In this document: piece by piece, positions 8,281 through 17,545 of the stretch
Numbering within the stretch: position 1 is the first letter of the stretch
How the letters are laid out: the number at the start of each line of letters is the position of its first letter
DNA from: Geitlerinema sp. PCC 7407
Lineage (GTDB): Bacteria; Cyanobacteriota; Cyanobacteriia; PCC-7407
DNA: 64,000 bases
Assembly (NCBI RefSeq): GCF_000317045.1
Contig: NC_019703.1
Location: 3,728,934 to 3,792,933, forward strand
Direction: 5' to 3'
Notes under the pieces: generated by a model
What the model saw: the letters and a program-made list of their open reading frames with translations, nothing else
Told to the model about the DNA's origin: nothing
Database searches by the model: none
Translations under genes and position numbers: made by a program

Positions 8281-9117
8281 ATGAATAGGCACATTGACAA
8301 CCGGAACGGTGCAGCAGAGGCTATGGAGCAGGTCATTGGCAAGATTTCTCCAGACCCGTCCCCCCAGGGGGGGCTCGGGACGCTGTACGGCGTGGGGGCG
8401 GGTCCTGGCGACCCTGAGCTGATCACCCTGAAAGGCTGGAGACTGCTCCAGCGATCGCCCGTGGTAGCGTTTCCGGCGGGGCTCGGCGGCAAGGCAGGCG
8501 TTGCCCAGCAAATTGTCCAGGAGCACCTCAGTCCTGAGCAGACTCAGCTTGCCCTGCATTTTCCCTATGTCCACGACCTAGCGGTTTTGGAGGCAGCCTG
8601 GCGCGCCGCCGCTGAGGCGGTGTGGGAGCACCTGCGCCAGGGCCAAGACGTGGTGTTTGTCTCTGAGGGAGACGTGAGCTTTTACAGCACGTTCACCTAT
8701 CTGGCCCAGGCGCTGCACGAGGCCCATCCCGAAGCACCGATCCAGACCGTGCCAGGGGTATGCTCTCCCCTCGCGGCGGCGGCCATGCTGGGCGTGCCCC
8801 TGACCACGCGATCGCAGCGGCTGGTGGTCCTGCCCGCCCTCTACACCGTGGATGAGCTCGAAGCTGTGCTGGCCTGGGCCGATGTGGTCGTCCTGATGAA
8901 AGTTAGCTCGGTGTATCGGGAGGTGTGGCAGCGCCTGAAGGAGCGCGATCTGCTGGGGCGCAGCTACGTGATCGAGCGCGCCACGCTGCCAACCCAGACC
9001 ATTCACCGAGATTTGGGCGATCGCCCCGATTTGCAGCTTCCCTATTTCTCGTTGATGGTGATTCAGGTGCGGGCCGAAGCGCCTGCGTCCCTGCCGGCCC
9101 CAGCGGCAACTTTTTAG
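8281..9117 (+). CDS. cobI: Precorrin-2 C20-methyltransferase
   Basis: About 278 residues of the tetrapyrrole methylase family. GVGAGPGDPELITLKG near residue 38 is the SAM/substrate loop, SEGDVSFYSTF is the second conserved loop, and VPGVCSPLAAAA the third. The spacing and VSEGDVSFYST fit CobI/CbiL, which methylates C20 in cobalamin synthesis. The ATG at 8323 (MEQVIGK) is an alternative start with AGAGG close by. No cobalamin riboswitch was recognised, and no other cob gene is in the window. Confidence 0.88.
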   Translation: MNRHIDNRNGAAEAMEQVIGKISPDPSPQGGLGTLYGVGAGPGDPELITLKGWRLLQRSPVVAFPAGLGGKAGVAQQIVQEHLSPEQTQLALHFPYVHDLAVLEAAWRAAAEAVWEHLRQGQDVVFVSEGDVSFYSTFTYLAQALHEAHPEAPIQTVPGVCSPLAAAAMLGVPLTTRSQRLVVLPALYTVDELEAVLAWADVVVLMKVSSVYREVWQRLKERDLLGRSYVIERATLPTQTIHRDLGDRPDLQLPYFSLMVIQVRAEAPASLPAPAATF

Positions 9118-9248
9118 CCCCCCGAGCTGTCACCGTTGTTGGGGAAACTCGCTAGAATCTGGTCGGAGGAACAGGCCATTTTAGCAGCCCTACGCCCGCG
9201 TCTCGATCGTCCCGTTGCTTCACCGAGTGGAATTTGCGTCAGTCCGCC

Positions 9249-10538
9249 ATGTCCTACGATGCCTTCGCCAAAGCCCTGTCCGAGCCTCTGAGACAACCTG
9301 GCTATTTAGCTTTTTTGGCCTCTGTCAGCATCCACGGCCTGCTGTGGGCGGTGCTGCCCATGCTTCCTTCGTCGTCGAGCACGCCGGATATTGAGCAGCG
9401 CTCTGTGGACATCGTGACCTTGACCCCCGCCGAGCAGCAGCGACTGCCGGCCACAGCGCGGGACCTACCGGGCAGCTCCAGCACGATTTTGCCCGCTTTT
9501 CCCAACCAGGCGGGCTTGAGCATGCCCAATCTCCAAATGCCCGGTCTCCAATCAGAGACCAGCCTGGCCGACCTCTATCAGAACTCTCCCGATACCTCTT
9601 CTTCGACCTCGACCTACACCTACACGCCGGATATCTTGTCACAGCTGGCGCAGCAGGAGCAGCTGGCGATCGCCCAGCAAGAGGCCCGAATGCGAGAACT
9701 TGCCGCCCGCTCGGCTCAAGATGGACAGTCTGGCAGTGTGCAGGCACCAGGGCCTATCACCAATCGCCTCATTCCCAATCTGTCTCCTTCCTTTGAGCCG
9801 CCCATTTACGATCCGTCGGAAATTCTGAAGAACCCGGAGCTGATTGCGGGCTTGGGGAATTCTACGCCGCCGAGTTCTGGGCAGCCCCAGCCGCCAACCC
9901 AGCCAACGGAGCAAGCAACGGGGCCCCAGCAGCCCCAGGGTGAAACCCAGCAGCCCGAAGACCCCCCTGCCCAGCCCCCGGCCGACAGCACCAGCGATCC
10001 TGAGGCCTCGCCCCCGCCAGCCCCCGAGGAGCCCGCAGGCGCTTTGCCGAACAAGATCCCCGATGCGGCGATCGCCTATCAGCAAGAGAAAATGCAGGAG
10101 TATCGCGATCGCTACACCTTCGTGGCAGAGGGCACCAAACAGTCTGAGGCCGCCGCCCGCACCGAGCAGTGGGACGCCAGCGCGAAGGCGATCGCTGCCA
10201 AGGAAGAGAAAAATATTAGCTGGAATCGGGTCGAAACCGCCGTGTCCCTATACCCGACGGATGCCTGCTACGCCAAGCCCGAGGGAGCCGCTGCCGTGGG
10301 CGTTTTGGTCGATCCAGAAGGCAAAATTGTCGAAGATCAGCTGATGATTTTGCAGTCCTCCGGCTACAAGGCCTTTAATGACGCAGCCCTGGCCCACGTG
10401 AAGGAGATGCCCTTCGAGGGTACCGGCGAGTATCAGCAAATTCTGCTGCCCTTCGAGTTTCGCTACTCGGAGGAGATCTGCGCTCAGCAGCCCGGGGCGA
10501 CCCCCGGTGCTCCTGCTGAGGACCAGGCCGACGGCTAG
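9249..10538 (+). CDS. TonB-like energy transducer / proline-rich periplasmic protein
   Basis: About 429 residues. One membrane segment lies near the N-terminus (LAFLASVSIHGLLWAVLPML). A long Pro/Gln/Ser-rich linker spans roughly residues 120-275, expected for a periplasm-spanning arm. The C-terminal 90 residues resemble a TonB C-terminal fold (GVLVDPEGKIVEDQLMILQS, FNDAALAHVKEMPFE). This layout suits coupling the inner membrane to outer-membrane receptors, but no ExbB/ExbD or receptor genes are adjacent. ATG 9249 is preferred to the upstream TTG. Confidence 0.7.
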   Translation: MSYDAFAKALSEPLRQPGYLAFLASVSIHGLLWAVLPMLPSSSSTPDIEQRSVDIVTLTPAEQQRLPATARDLPGSSSTILPAFPNQAGLSMPNLQMPGLQSETSLADLYQNSPDTSSSTSTYTYTPDILSQLAQQEQLAIAQQEARMRELAARSAQDGQSGSVQAPGPITNRLIPNLSPSFEPPIYDPSEILKNPELIAGLGNSTPPSSGQPQPPTQPTEQATGPQQPQGETQQPEDPPAQPPADSTSDPEASPPPAPEEPAGALPNKIPDAAIAYQQEKMQEYRDRYTFVAEGTKQSEAAARTEQWDASAKAIAAKEEKNISWNRVETAVSLYPTDACYAKPEGAAAVGVLVDPEGKIVEDQLMILQSSGYKAFNDAALAHVKEMPFEGTGEYQQILLPFEFRYSEEICAQQPGATPGAPAEDQADG

Positions 10539-10621
10539 GCGCTGGGGCAAGCTCTGAGAAGCGGCCCAAAATGGGGCACAATGGAGCCGCAGATTGGCGG
10601 GGCGATCGCCCGAATGGAGTC

Positions 10622-11659
10622 ATGGGAATCGATGCAGCATTTTCGACGCGACTGAGAAACGCCGCTGACCGGCTCATGGACCTGCTTGACGGGTTTGGTC
10701 AGGCTCAGGTGCTGGTGGTCGGGGACCTGACGGTGGATGAGTTCTTGACTGGGCAGGTGGAGCGCGTATCTCGGGAGGCTCCGGTGCTGATCTTGCGGCA
10801 TGAGGAGACGCGCCAGGTGCCCGGCGGCGGCGCCAACGCGGTGTACAACCTGGCGATGCTGGGAGCCCAGGTCAAGGCCGTGGGTCTGGTGGGGGACGAC
10901 GCCCAAGGGCGATCGCTCCGGCAGATTTTTGAGGCGGCCCGCATCGACACCCGCGGCATCCTGGTCGAGAGCGATCGCCCCACCGTCACCAAAACTCGCA
11001 TCTCCGGCCACGCCCGCCAGTCCGTCACCCAGCAAATCGTTCGCGTCGATCGCAAATCTGACGATCTGCCAGCACCGGCTCTCCAGGCGCAGATCGTGGA
11101 CTACATTCACCAGCACCGAGAAAGCGTAGACGCAGTGGTGTGCTCGGACTACGGCGACGGCACCCTCACCCCTTTGATCATTGAGGCCACGCTGCACCAC
11201 TCCCGCGTCATCGTCGATACCCAGGTCAACCTAGGGCGCTACGCGGGGGCCACCATCTTTACGCCCAACCTCCCCGAAGCCGAGCGGGCCGTGGGCTACG
11301 CCATCGAGTCCCCTGAGCAGCTGAGCCAGGCCGGTCGCGATCTGCTGCGGCAAACCCAGGCAAAATACATTTTGATCACGCGGGGCGAAGAGGGAATGAC
11401 CCTGTTTGGCCGCGACGGCAGCGAAGAGCACATTCCCGCCTTCAACCGCACCGAGGTCTTTGACGTGACGGGGGCTGGCGATACGGTGGCCGCCGCCCTT
11501 ACCCTCACCCTCTGCCAGGGCGGGTCTTTTTGGGAGGCGGCGGTGCTGGGAAACCTTGCCGCTAGTATTGTAGTTCGGCAGTTTGGTACCGCGACCACCA
11601 CCCCAGCCGCCCTGAAGGCGGCGCTAGAAACCTTGCTTGAGGAGAGTTCTCAGACGTGA
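10622..11659 (+). CDS. PfkB-family D-glycero-beta-D-manno-heptose-7-phosphate kinase-like protein
   Basis: About 345 residues, matching the kinase half of HldE (RfaE domain I): [20 protein letters not shown], the sugar-binding [27 protein letters not shown], and the catalytic [11 protein letters not shown]. The nucleotidyltransferase half of HldE is absent. The family phosphorylates heptose-7-phosphate at O-1 for ADP-heptose used in surface glycans. The gene overlaps rfbB by 4 bp (GTGA), so the two are translationally coupled, fitting envelope polysaccharide synthesis. Confidence 0.85.
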   Translation: MGIDAAFSTRLRNAADRLMDLLDGFGQAQVLVVGDLTVDEFLTGQVERVSREAPVLILRHEETRQVPGGGANAVYNLAMLGAQVKAVGLVGDDAQGRSLRQIFEAARIDTRGILVESDRPTVTKTRISGHARQSVTQQIVRVDRKSDDLPAPALQAQIVDYIHQHRESVDAVVCSDYGDGTLTPLIIEATLHHSRVIVDTQVNLGRYAGATIFTPNLPEAERAVGYAIESPEQLSQAGRDLLRQTQAKYILITRGEEGMTLFGRDGSEEHIPAFNRTEVFDVTGAGDTVAAALTLTLCQGGSFWEAAVLGNLAASIVVRQFGTATTTPAALKAALETLLEESSQT

Positions 11660-12732
11660 CCCAATCTCGACGCATTTTGATTACGGGCGGCGCTGGCTTT
11701 ATTGGCTCCAACTTTGTGCATCACTGGTGTCGCCAGCATCCGGGCGATCGCGTCGTGGTGCTCGATGCCCTCACCTACGCAGGCAACCGGGCCAATCTGG
11801 CTAGCCTAGAGAGCCATCCCCAGTTTCGCTTTGTGGCGGGAGACATTTGCGATCGCCCCTTGATCGATCAGCTGTTGCGCGAAGAGGCCATCGACACCGT
11901 CGCTCACCTGGCTGCTGAGTCCCACGTCGATCGCTCCATCCTCGGTCCCGACGCCTTCATTCGCACCAATGTCGTCGGCAGCTTCACCCTCCTCGAAGCC
12001 TTCCGGCAGCACTGGCTGGCCCAGCAGCAGCCTGAGCACTTTCGCTTTCTCCACGTCTCCACCGACGAAGTTTACGGCAGCCTCAGCCCCACCGACCCAG
12101 CCTTTAGCGAGACCACGCCCTACGCCCCCAACAGCCCCTACTCCGCTTCCAAGGCTGGCAGCGATCACCTGGCCCGAGCCTACTTCCACACCTACGGCCT
12201 GCCCACCCTGATCACCAACTGCTCCAACAACTACGGCCCCTACCACTTCCCCGAAAAGCTGATTCCCCTGATGTGCATCAACATCTTGATGGGCAAGGCT
12301 TTGCCGGTCTACGGCGACGGCCAAAACGTCCGGGACTGGCTCTACGTCGAGGACCACTGTCAGGCGCTGGATGTGGTGATCCAGCGGGGTCAGCCAGGGG
12401 AAACCTACAATGTCGGCGGCAACAACGAGGTCAAGAACCTTGAGCTGGTGGAAATGCTGTGCGATCTGATGGATGAGCTGGCACCCGACCTTCCCATCAA
12501 GCCCAGCCGTCAGCTGATCACCTTCGTGAAGGATCGTCCCGGCCACGATCGCCGCTACGCCATCAACGCCACCAAGATCCGGACCGAGCTGGGCTGGGAG
12601 CCCCAGGTCACGGTCAGCGAAGGTCTCCAGAAAACGGTCCAGTGGTACCTCAGCCACCGCGAGTGGTGGCAGCCCCTCCTGTCGCCGGAGTATCAGGCCT
12701 ACTACGCCAAGGTCTACAGCGAAACCGCCTGA
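11656..12732 (+). CDS. rfbB: dTDP-glucose 4,6-dehydratase
   Basis: 358 residues, an extended SDR. The NAD-binding motif is [11 protein letters not shown] at the N-terminus, the catalytic pair is in [11 protein letters not shown], and [18 protein letters not shown] is characteristic of RmlB. It converts dTDP-glucose to dTDP-4-keto-6-deoxyglucose, the precursor of rhamnose and other deoxysugars. The GTG start overlaps the stop of the preceding kinase. rfbA, rfbC and rfbD are not in the window. Its stop is only 10 bp from that of a convergent gene. Confidence 0.93.
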   Translation: MTQSRRILITGGAGFIGSNFVHHWCRQHPGDRVVVLDALTYAGNRANLASLESHPQFRFVAGDICDRPLIDQLLREEAIDTVAHLAAESHVDRSILGPDAFIRTNVVGSFTLLEAFRQHWLAQQQPEHFRFLHVSTDEVYGSLSPTDPAFSETTPYAPNSPYSASKAGSDHLARAYFHTYGLPTLITNCSNNYGPYHFPEKLIPLMCINILMGKALPVYGDGQNVRDWLYVEDHCQALDVVIQRGQPGETYNVGGNNEVKNLELVEMLCDLMDELAPDLPIKPSRQLITFVKDRPGHDRRYAINATKIRTELGWEPQVTVSEGLQKTVQWYLSHREWWQPLLSPEYQAYYAKVYSETA

Positions 12733-12742
12733 GGCTCGCTAC

Positions 12743-13570
12743 TCACGCCCGAGAGCGGCGCTGAAGACCGAGACCCCCCGCCAACAGGCCCAGTCCCAGC
12801 AGCACGGAAGGTTCGGGCACTGTCTCGGAGGGCGGTTGAGGGGGTAGGGTGGTCAGCTCTCGACGAAGCTTTTGCTCCATGGCCACCCCAACATCCTCAA
12901 AGCCTCTGGCCGCCAAAATAAAAGATCCCTCCCCGCCTTGCAGATTGTCTTGGTACCACCTCTCTAGGCCCGATTGAGGCTGATTGGGCCGAGTGGGCAG
13001 GGGCACGATGGGCAGCCCATTAATGGCTGAGACCCCTGCGGCTAGAGCATTATCTCTTGCCAAGCGCGCGCCTCTGGTGTCCCCAACGCCGTCTCCCGAA
13101 ACATCGATTACCCAGCGCTGCCCATCGTAGGCGTTGCTGCTGAACAACGGCGTCGCGAACTCGATCGCAGCGCCGGGATCGGTTCCAAAAAAGCCCGTGG
13201 GTCTGCGCAAGGCCAAAATAGCGTCTGCGAACTGGAGGGCGCTCTCTGGACTATTCAGCAGGGTCCAGGGAATCGACTGCTGCTGATTGGCTGGGCCGGA
13301 CCACTGAATCAAATTCACGGCAACAGTCCCGAGGGTGCCAGCACCGAACTCGGCAGACAGCTGCCGGAAAGCATCCCCGTAGCCTGTCATTTGTCGCTGA
13401 TATTCTTCGCCGTTGATGCTGGGAGAAACATCCACTAGCAAAGAAAGCTCGACATTTACGGGCACAAGCGTTGCTGCGGATGCAGGACGCTGAGCACCGA
13501 TTGTCACGCCACAGGCGGCGATCGCAACCAAGCCCGGCAAGATTTCCAAGCGCGACCGTTGATGAAACAT
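12743..13570 (-). CDS. DUF1194 (VWA-like) PEP-CTERM exported protein
   Basis: 275 residues. A signal peptide (about 1-33, ending ASAA) is followed by a DUF1194/von Willebrand A-like domain: ELSLLVDVSPSINGEEYQRQ supplies a DxSxS metal-site motif, and WVIDVSGDGVGD is the second conserved strand. The C-terminus is a PEP-CTERM tag: VPEPSV, a hydrophobic stretch and RRRS-like basic residues. Such proteins are exported and processed by an exosortase, which is not encoded here. Exact function unknown; a secreted adhesion or matrix role is an inference. Confidence 0.85.
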   Translation of the reverse strand: MFHQRSRLEILPGLVAIAACGVTIGAQRPASAATLVPVNVELSLLVDVSPSINGEEYQRQMTGYGDAFRQLSAEFGAGTLGTVAVNLIQWSGPANQQQSIPWTLLNSPESALQFADAILALRRPTGFFGTDPGAAIEFATPLFSSNAYDGQRWVIDVSGDGVGDTRGARLARDNALAAGVSAINGLPIVPLPTRPNQPQSGLERWYQDNLQGGEGSFILAARGFEDVGVAMEQKLRRELTTLPPQPPSETVPEPSVLLGLGLLAGGLGLQRRSRA

Positions 13571-13708
13571 GTGATCTTCCTTACTAGAGGAGGCTTTTCG
13601 AGGCTTAACTCAGTAAATTCAAGGAGAATAATAAGGGTTGTAGGTTAAAAAAGAAGCATAATTGCGCATTTATTTCATAAATTCTCACAAAATTTACGTA
13701 TTTTCTCG

Positions 13709-13737
13709 AACCTTTCGCAATAATCTTGCGAAAGGTT
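13709..13737. repeat. Perfect 12-bp inverted repeat upstream of the DUF1194 gene
   Basis: AACCTTTCGCAA (13709-13720) is exactly complementary to TTGCGAAAGGTT (13726-13737) with a 5-base loop. Neither strand has a T run after it, so a terminator is unlikely. It lies about 140 bp upstream of the DUF1194 start and could be an operator or leader hairpin. Confidence 0.5.
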
Positions 13738-13827
13738 TGTTACTCATTCAAGGGCGTGAGCCTGGAGAAGCTTTTTAGAAGTCCAGGTGCTGAGGCTCAC
13801 CAAGGATACAGCCAGACAAAACGGCAC

Positions 13828-13850
13828 AAAAAAAGGAGGCCGAAGCCTCC
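13828..13850 (-). terminator. Rho-independent terminator, minus strand
   Basis: GGAGGC (13835-13840) and GCCTCC (13845-13850) enclose a CGAA tetraloop, with a run of seven A's on the plus strand (U on the minus transcript). It sits 25 bp after the stop of the PEP-CTERM gene that ends at 13875. Confidence 0.85.
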
Positions 13851-13874
13851 TGAAGCACCTGCTTGCAGACAACG

Positions 13875-14567
13875 CTAGGAAAAGGCGCGGCGGCGGGAGA
13901 ACGCCCAAGCGCTGGCGGCGATCGCCAGTCCCGCCAGGGCCGAGGGTTCGGGCACCCGCTCGACGGGAGAGGCCTTCACAATGAAGTCGTTGACGTCGAC
14001 ATCCGCTTCGTAGGAGTCGTTGATCGCCACCAGGACTTCTTGGGAGCCGACGGCCACCGTCTTGCGATCGGGGGTTACGCCCGGATTGTTTTGGATCCAG
14101 TTAGGGCCTTGGGTGTTGTAGGTGTAGCTGCCGTCGGAGGCGTAGCGGAAGACCGTCGAGAGGCCGTCGGAGAAGACGGTGCCATTGGCGCCGGTCAGGC
14201 CAAAAAAGTAGGTCTGGCCCGCCCGGAAGGTGAAATTCGCGGCGCAGTCGAGGACGGTGACGCCGCAGGTTCCCAGCCAGTCGTTGCTGGCGTCGGTGCT
14301 GCCGGGGTCGTAGCCCGCGCCGACTTCCGAAAAGAGGGTCTCGACGAGGGAGCGATCGCCCCCTTCTTCGACGTAGACGCCAAAGTTCGAGCGGTATTTG
14401 CCCCGAGACTCAAGGAAGTCAAAGGCAAGGGTGGTGTCCTGATCGAAGGAAATGCCGCCGCTGCCAAAAACGTCCGAGGTGAGGGAGGCCGCCTGTCCTG
14501 GGGAGGCGATCGCCAGCAAGCTGCCAGCGACTAGGCCAAGGGATGCCAAGTTGCGCTTGAAAGTCAT
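13875..14567 (-). CDS. PEP-CTERM exported protein
   Basis: 230 residues. Signal peptide to about residue 27 (GQAAS). The central part is beta-rich, with two Cys in LGTCGVTVLDCAANF that could form a disulfide, and EVLVAINDSYEADVDVNDF resembles DUF4114-type domains. The C-terminal tag is VPEPSALAGLAI then RRR. Probably exported and exosortase-processed; specific role unknown. It shares its strand with the other PEP-CTERM gene but has its own terminator between them. Confidence 0.8.
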   Translation of the reverse strand: MTFKRNLASLGLVAGSLLAIASPGQAASLTSDVFGSGGISFDQDTTLAFDFLESRGKYRSNFGVYVEEGGDRSLVETLFSEVGAGYDPGSTDASNDWLGTCGVTVLDCAANFTFRAGQTYFFGLTGANGTVFSDGLSTVFRYASDGSYTYNTQGPNWIQNNPGVTPDRKTVAVGSQEVLVAINDSYEADVDVNDFIVKASPVERVPEPSALAGLAIAASAWAFSRRRAFS

Positions 14568-14830
14568 GGAGTCTAAATGCTTGGGGTGAACGAGAATCGG
14601 TCAGCGAGGCGCCGGCAGTCCTAGAAATTTGAGCCCTCTGGAGCTAAACCGGGCGATCGCGGGTATCGATAGGGGCAATTTACGTTCTTGCATTTTAAAT
14701 CTACCCGCCTCGCCTAAAAATCGATCAATACAACCGTGGATTTCTGTATTTGGAGAGGTTTTTAGTTATTTTTTTGTTAAGCCAAAGCGATTTTTACGGG
14801 TAAATACGCAAATTTGACCATTTACAAACC

Positions 14831-16849
14831 TTAGGGCGACGCCTGGAGCGCCTGCACCGCCGCTTTGATCAGGGTGTACCACTGGGCCTGGGACACATTA
14901 ACGTCTTTGCTGATGCCGGTCGGGCTGCGCAAACGCCCAATCCGCTGTCCCTGCTGGATGGTGAGGGAGGAGCCGTCGGGGTTCTCGATGGTGAGCCACT
15001 GCTGGTGCGATCGCCTTTGGAGAAAACAGCGATAGTCGCGATCGCCGTGGACAAAGGAAACCAGCGATCGCTCAGCAGGCAGCCGCACCCCCAGCAGCTC
15101 CAGCTCAATGGTGGTGTTGCCATTCCAGACGTTTTCGCGCAGGCGGTAGGCCACATCTAGGCAGCTCGGCAGCGGATAGTAGCAGCCCCAGCGCCAGGCG
15201 ATCGCCTGCAACATTGCCGCTTGGCCATCGGGCGATCGCTGGCGGAGCGTCAGCTTGAGGTGGATCTGGTCCTTGCCGACCGTGCGCTGCTCCAGCACCT
15301 CCACCGCCTCCGACCAAAACACCGGATCGGGATTCTCCATACCGCACGGGTGCAGAGCGTCCACTTCGGCGTAGAGGTCCGCTGTGAGATCCTGCAAATG
15401 GGCCTCCGCATCCACGGTCACCAGCGGCTTCAGGTACTCCGGCTCCAGGCACTGGTGAGCAAACTGGCTCAGGCGCGCTTGCAGCGCTTCCAAATTCTCA
15501 GCCGCCAGAGAAAAGCCCCCAGCAGCTCGGTGCCCTCCGTGCTTGATCAGCAAATCTTTGGCAAACTCCAGCGCCTCAAAGACGTGAAACTCCGGAATGC
15601 TGCGGGCAGAGCCGCGAATGTGCTGGCGCTCCTCGTCTTCGTAGGTGCCAATGAACACCGGCACGCCGTAGCGCTCCACCAGCCGGGAGGCCACGATGCC
15701 GATCACGCCGTGGTGCCAGTCCGGCTGGACCACCACGAGCACGCGCGTTTCGCTGAGGTCAGGCCCTTCGGTTTCGCACCAGGCGATCGCCTCCTGCTCG
15801 ATTTCGCTACAGAGCTGCTGCCGCTGCTGGTTAATGTGCTCACACTGGGTCGCCCGCTCTAGAGCCACCTCCCACTCATCGGTGGTCAGCATCTCGATCA
15901 CGGTCTGGGGATCGCCGATGCGGCCCACCGCATTGATCCGTGGCCCCAGCCGAAAACCGATGTCCTCGGGCTTGAGGGACTGGTTGTCGCTGGCCGCTAG
16001 GCCCGCCACCTGGATCAGGGCCTGAATGCCCGGAATGCGAGACTGGGGCAGCAAGCGCAGCCCCCGCTTGACCCAGCGCCGATTGACGCCGGTGAGGGGC
16101 GCCAGGTCCGCGATAGTCCCCAGGGTAAACAGCTCCAGCAAAGGATTGACCAAATCCTGGAGCTGCCCAGACTGCTGGGCCAGGGACACCGCCAAAATAT
16201 AGGCCACGCCCACGCCCGCCACGCCCCAGTAGGGCGAGGTGGTGGGCAGCAGCTTGGGGTTCAAGATGGCGTTCGCGGGGGGTAGCTCGGGGGGCAAGTC
16301 GTGGTGATCGGTGATGATCACATCGAGGCCCAGCTCCCGAGCGCGGGCGATCGGCTTGACGGCGGCAATGCCGTTATCGACCGTGAGCACCAGGCCCACC
16401 CCTTCTTGGTGAAATTCTTCGACGATGCGCTCGTTGATGCCGTAGCCTTCCTGCATGCGGCTGGGGATGGCGTAGTCCACCCGGGCGCCGAGCTGCCGCA
16501 GCGATCGCAGCAAGAGGGCCGTACTGGTCATGCCATCGGCGTCGTAGTCGCCACAAATCGCGATCTTGCGGCCCTGGGCGATCGCCTCGGCCAGCAGCTC
16601 GACACTCGCCGCCAAATCCGGAAACTCCTCTAGCGGCGATGGCAAGACCAGCTTCTCAGGGTTGAGGAAGCTGCGCGCCGCCTCGGGGGTCTCGATGCCG
16701 CGATTGAGCAGCACCTGACCCAGAATCGGCGAAAGGCCCGCCACCTGGGCGATCTGAGCCGCCTCTGGGGGTCGGGCGGGGGCGATGTGCCAGCGCTGGG
16801 CCGGAAAGGACGAGCGACTGGCGGATGTAGGAGCAGACAAATCGATCAC
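14831..16849 (-). CDS. recJ: Single-stranded-DNA-specific exonuclease RecJ
   Basis: 672 residues. The DHH-phosphoesterase motifs are visible: CGDYDADGMTSTALLLR near residue 100, TVDNGIA, and ITDHHDLPPELP, with DHHA1-type GGHRAAGGFSL further on. The long C-terminal extension suits cyanobacterial RecJ. It degrades ssDNA 5' to 3' in recombination and repair. The N-terminal WHIAPARPPEAAQIA region also fits the family. The next minus-strand gene upstream is 33 bp away. Confidence 0.92.
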   Translation of the reverse strand: MIDLSAPTSASRSSFPAQRWHIAPARPPEAAQIAQVAGLSPILGQVLLNRGIETPEAARSFLNPEKLVLPSPLEEFPDLAASVELLAEAIAQGRKIAICGDYDADGMTSTALLLRSLRQLGARVDYAIPSRMQEGYGINERIVEEFHQEGVGLVLTVDNGIAAVKPIARARELGLDVIITDHHDLPPELPPANAILNPKLLPTTSPYWGVAGVGVAYILAVSLAQQSGQLQDLVNPLLELFTLGTIADLAPLTGVNRRWVKRGLRLLPQSRIPGIQALIQVAGLAASDNQSLKPEDIGFRLGPRINAVGRIGDPQTVIEMLTTDEWEVALERATQCEHINQQRQQLCSEIEQEAIAWCETEGPDLSETRVLVVVQPDWHHGVIGIVASRLVERYGVPVFIGTYEDEERQHIRGSARSIPEFHVFEALEFAKDLLIKHGGHRAAGGFSLAAENLEALQARLSQFAHQCLEPEYLKPLVTVDAEAHLQDLTADLYAEVDALHPCGMENPDPVFWSEAVEVLEQRTVGKDQIHLKLTLRQRSPDGQAAMLQAIAWRWGCYYPLPSCLDVAYRLRENVWNGNTTIELELLGVRLPAERSLVSFVHGDRDYRCFLQRRSHQQWLTIENPDGSSLTIQQGQRIGRLRSPTGISKDVNVSQAQWYTLIKAAVQALQASP

Positions 16850-16882
16850 AGGCTGGCTTCGTCACAACAAGACTCGCCAATC

Positions 16883-17305
16883 TTAGTACACCGCTACTCG
16901 TCCATCGTTGAGAATATATACCGAGCGATCGCCCGGCGGCCGCCCGCCCGGGCGCAGTTCGAGGCGCAGAGTGCCGTCATCGGGCTTTTGGGTCAGGACC
17001 TTGAGGGGGAGCCCCGTCACATCCCAAAACAGCAGCGAAATATTGGGTGCGGTGCCGCCCCACTGATCAATCGTGATTTCCTGGCCCGGCCGCAGGGCCA
17101 CGGGGTCCGTGCCGTAGACCTTCTGAATTTCGATAATGCTGGCGGTCCGATTGATGATTTGTAACTTTACTTGCTGACCGGGGATAAATTGCAGCGGCTT
17201 GGGTCCGCAGTTCGAGGCGCAGGTCCCCGCGATCGCCGGGCTCACGCCCCAGACACCCCCCACCAGTGCCACTGCCAGCAGTACCTTTTGCCAGGGTTTC
17301 GCCAT
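16883..17305 (-). CDS. Exported small protein of unknown function
   Basis: About 140 residues. ATG 17305 is chosen because GAGGAGG lies 9 bases upstream. Signal peptide MAKPWQKVLLAVALVGG to PAIAG, then two Cys close together (TCASNCGPK). The rest is beta-rich (QVKLQIINRTASIIEIQKVYG, PGQEITIDQWGG), as in small periplasmic or secreted proteins. No family is recognised with confidence. It shares its strand with recJ but is unlikely to share its function. Confidence 0.7.
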   Translation of the reverse strand: MAKPWQKVLLAVALVGGVWGVSPAIAGTCASNCGPKPLQFIPGQQVKLQIINRTASIIEIQKVYGTDPVALRPGQEITIDQWGGTAPNISLLFWDVTGLPLKVLTQKPDDGTLRLELRPGGRPPGDRSVYILNDGRVAVY

Positions 17306-17545
17306 GGTCCCTATCCTCCTCAGGAACGCCAATCGATGCATGCGGGATCTCGCCCTCCTATTACACCCCGATTTGCCCCAAAATTTTCGCCTGCTTGATA
17401 CTTATCTATCCTTTGATGCGGCTCTGGGGCTTTGAGGGGCGATCGCCCCAGGTAGGCTTTTCCGCCATCGCCATCCGGGGGACAATGGCAAAGACACCCG
17501 GCGCCAATTTTGAGGGCGCTGTTTTCCAGGATTTTCAACCGTTCC

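Noticed and set aside
13709-13737. Perfect 12-bp hairpin as a terminator
   Set aside because: No T run follows on either strand; kept only as an inverted repeat.
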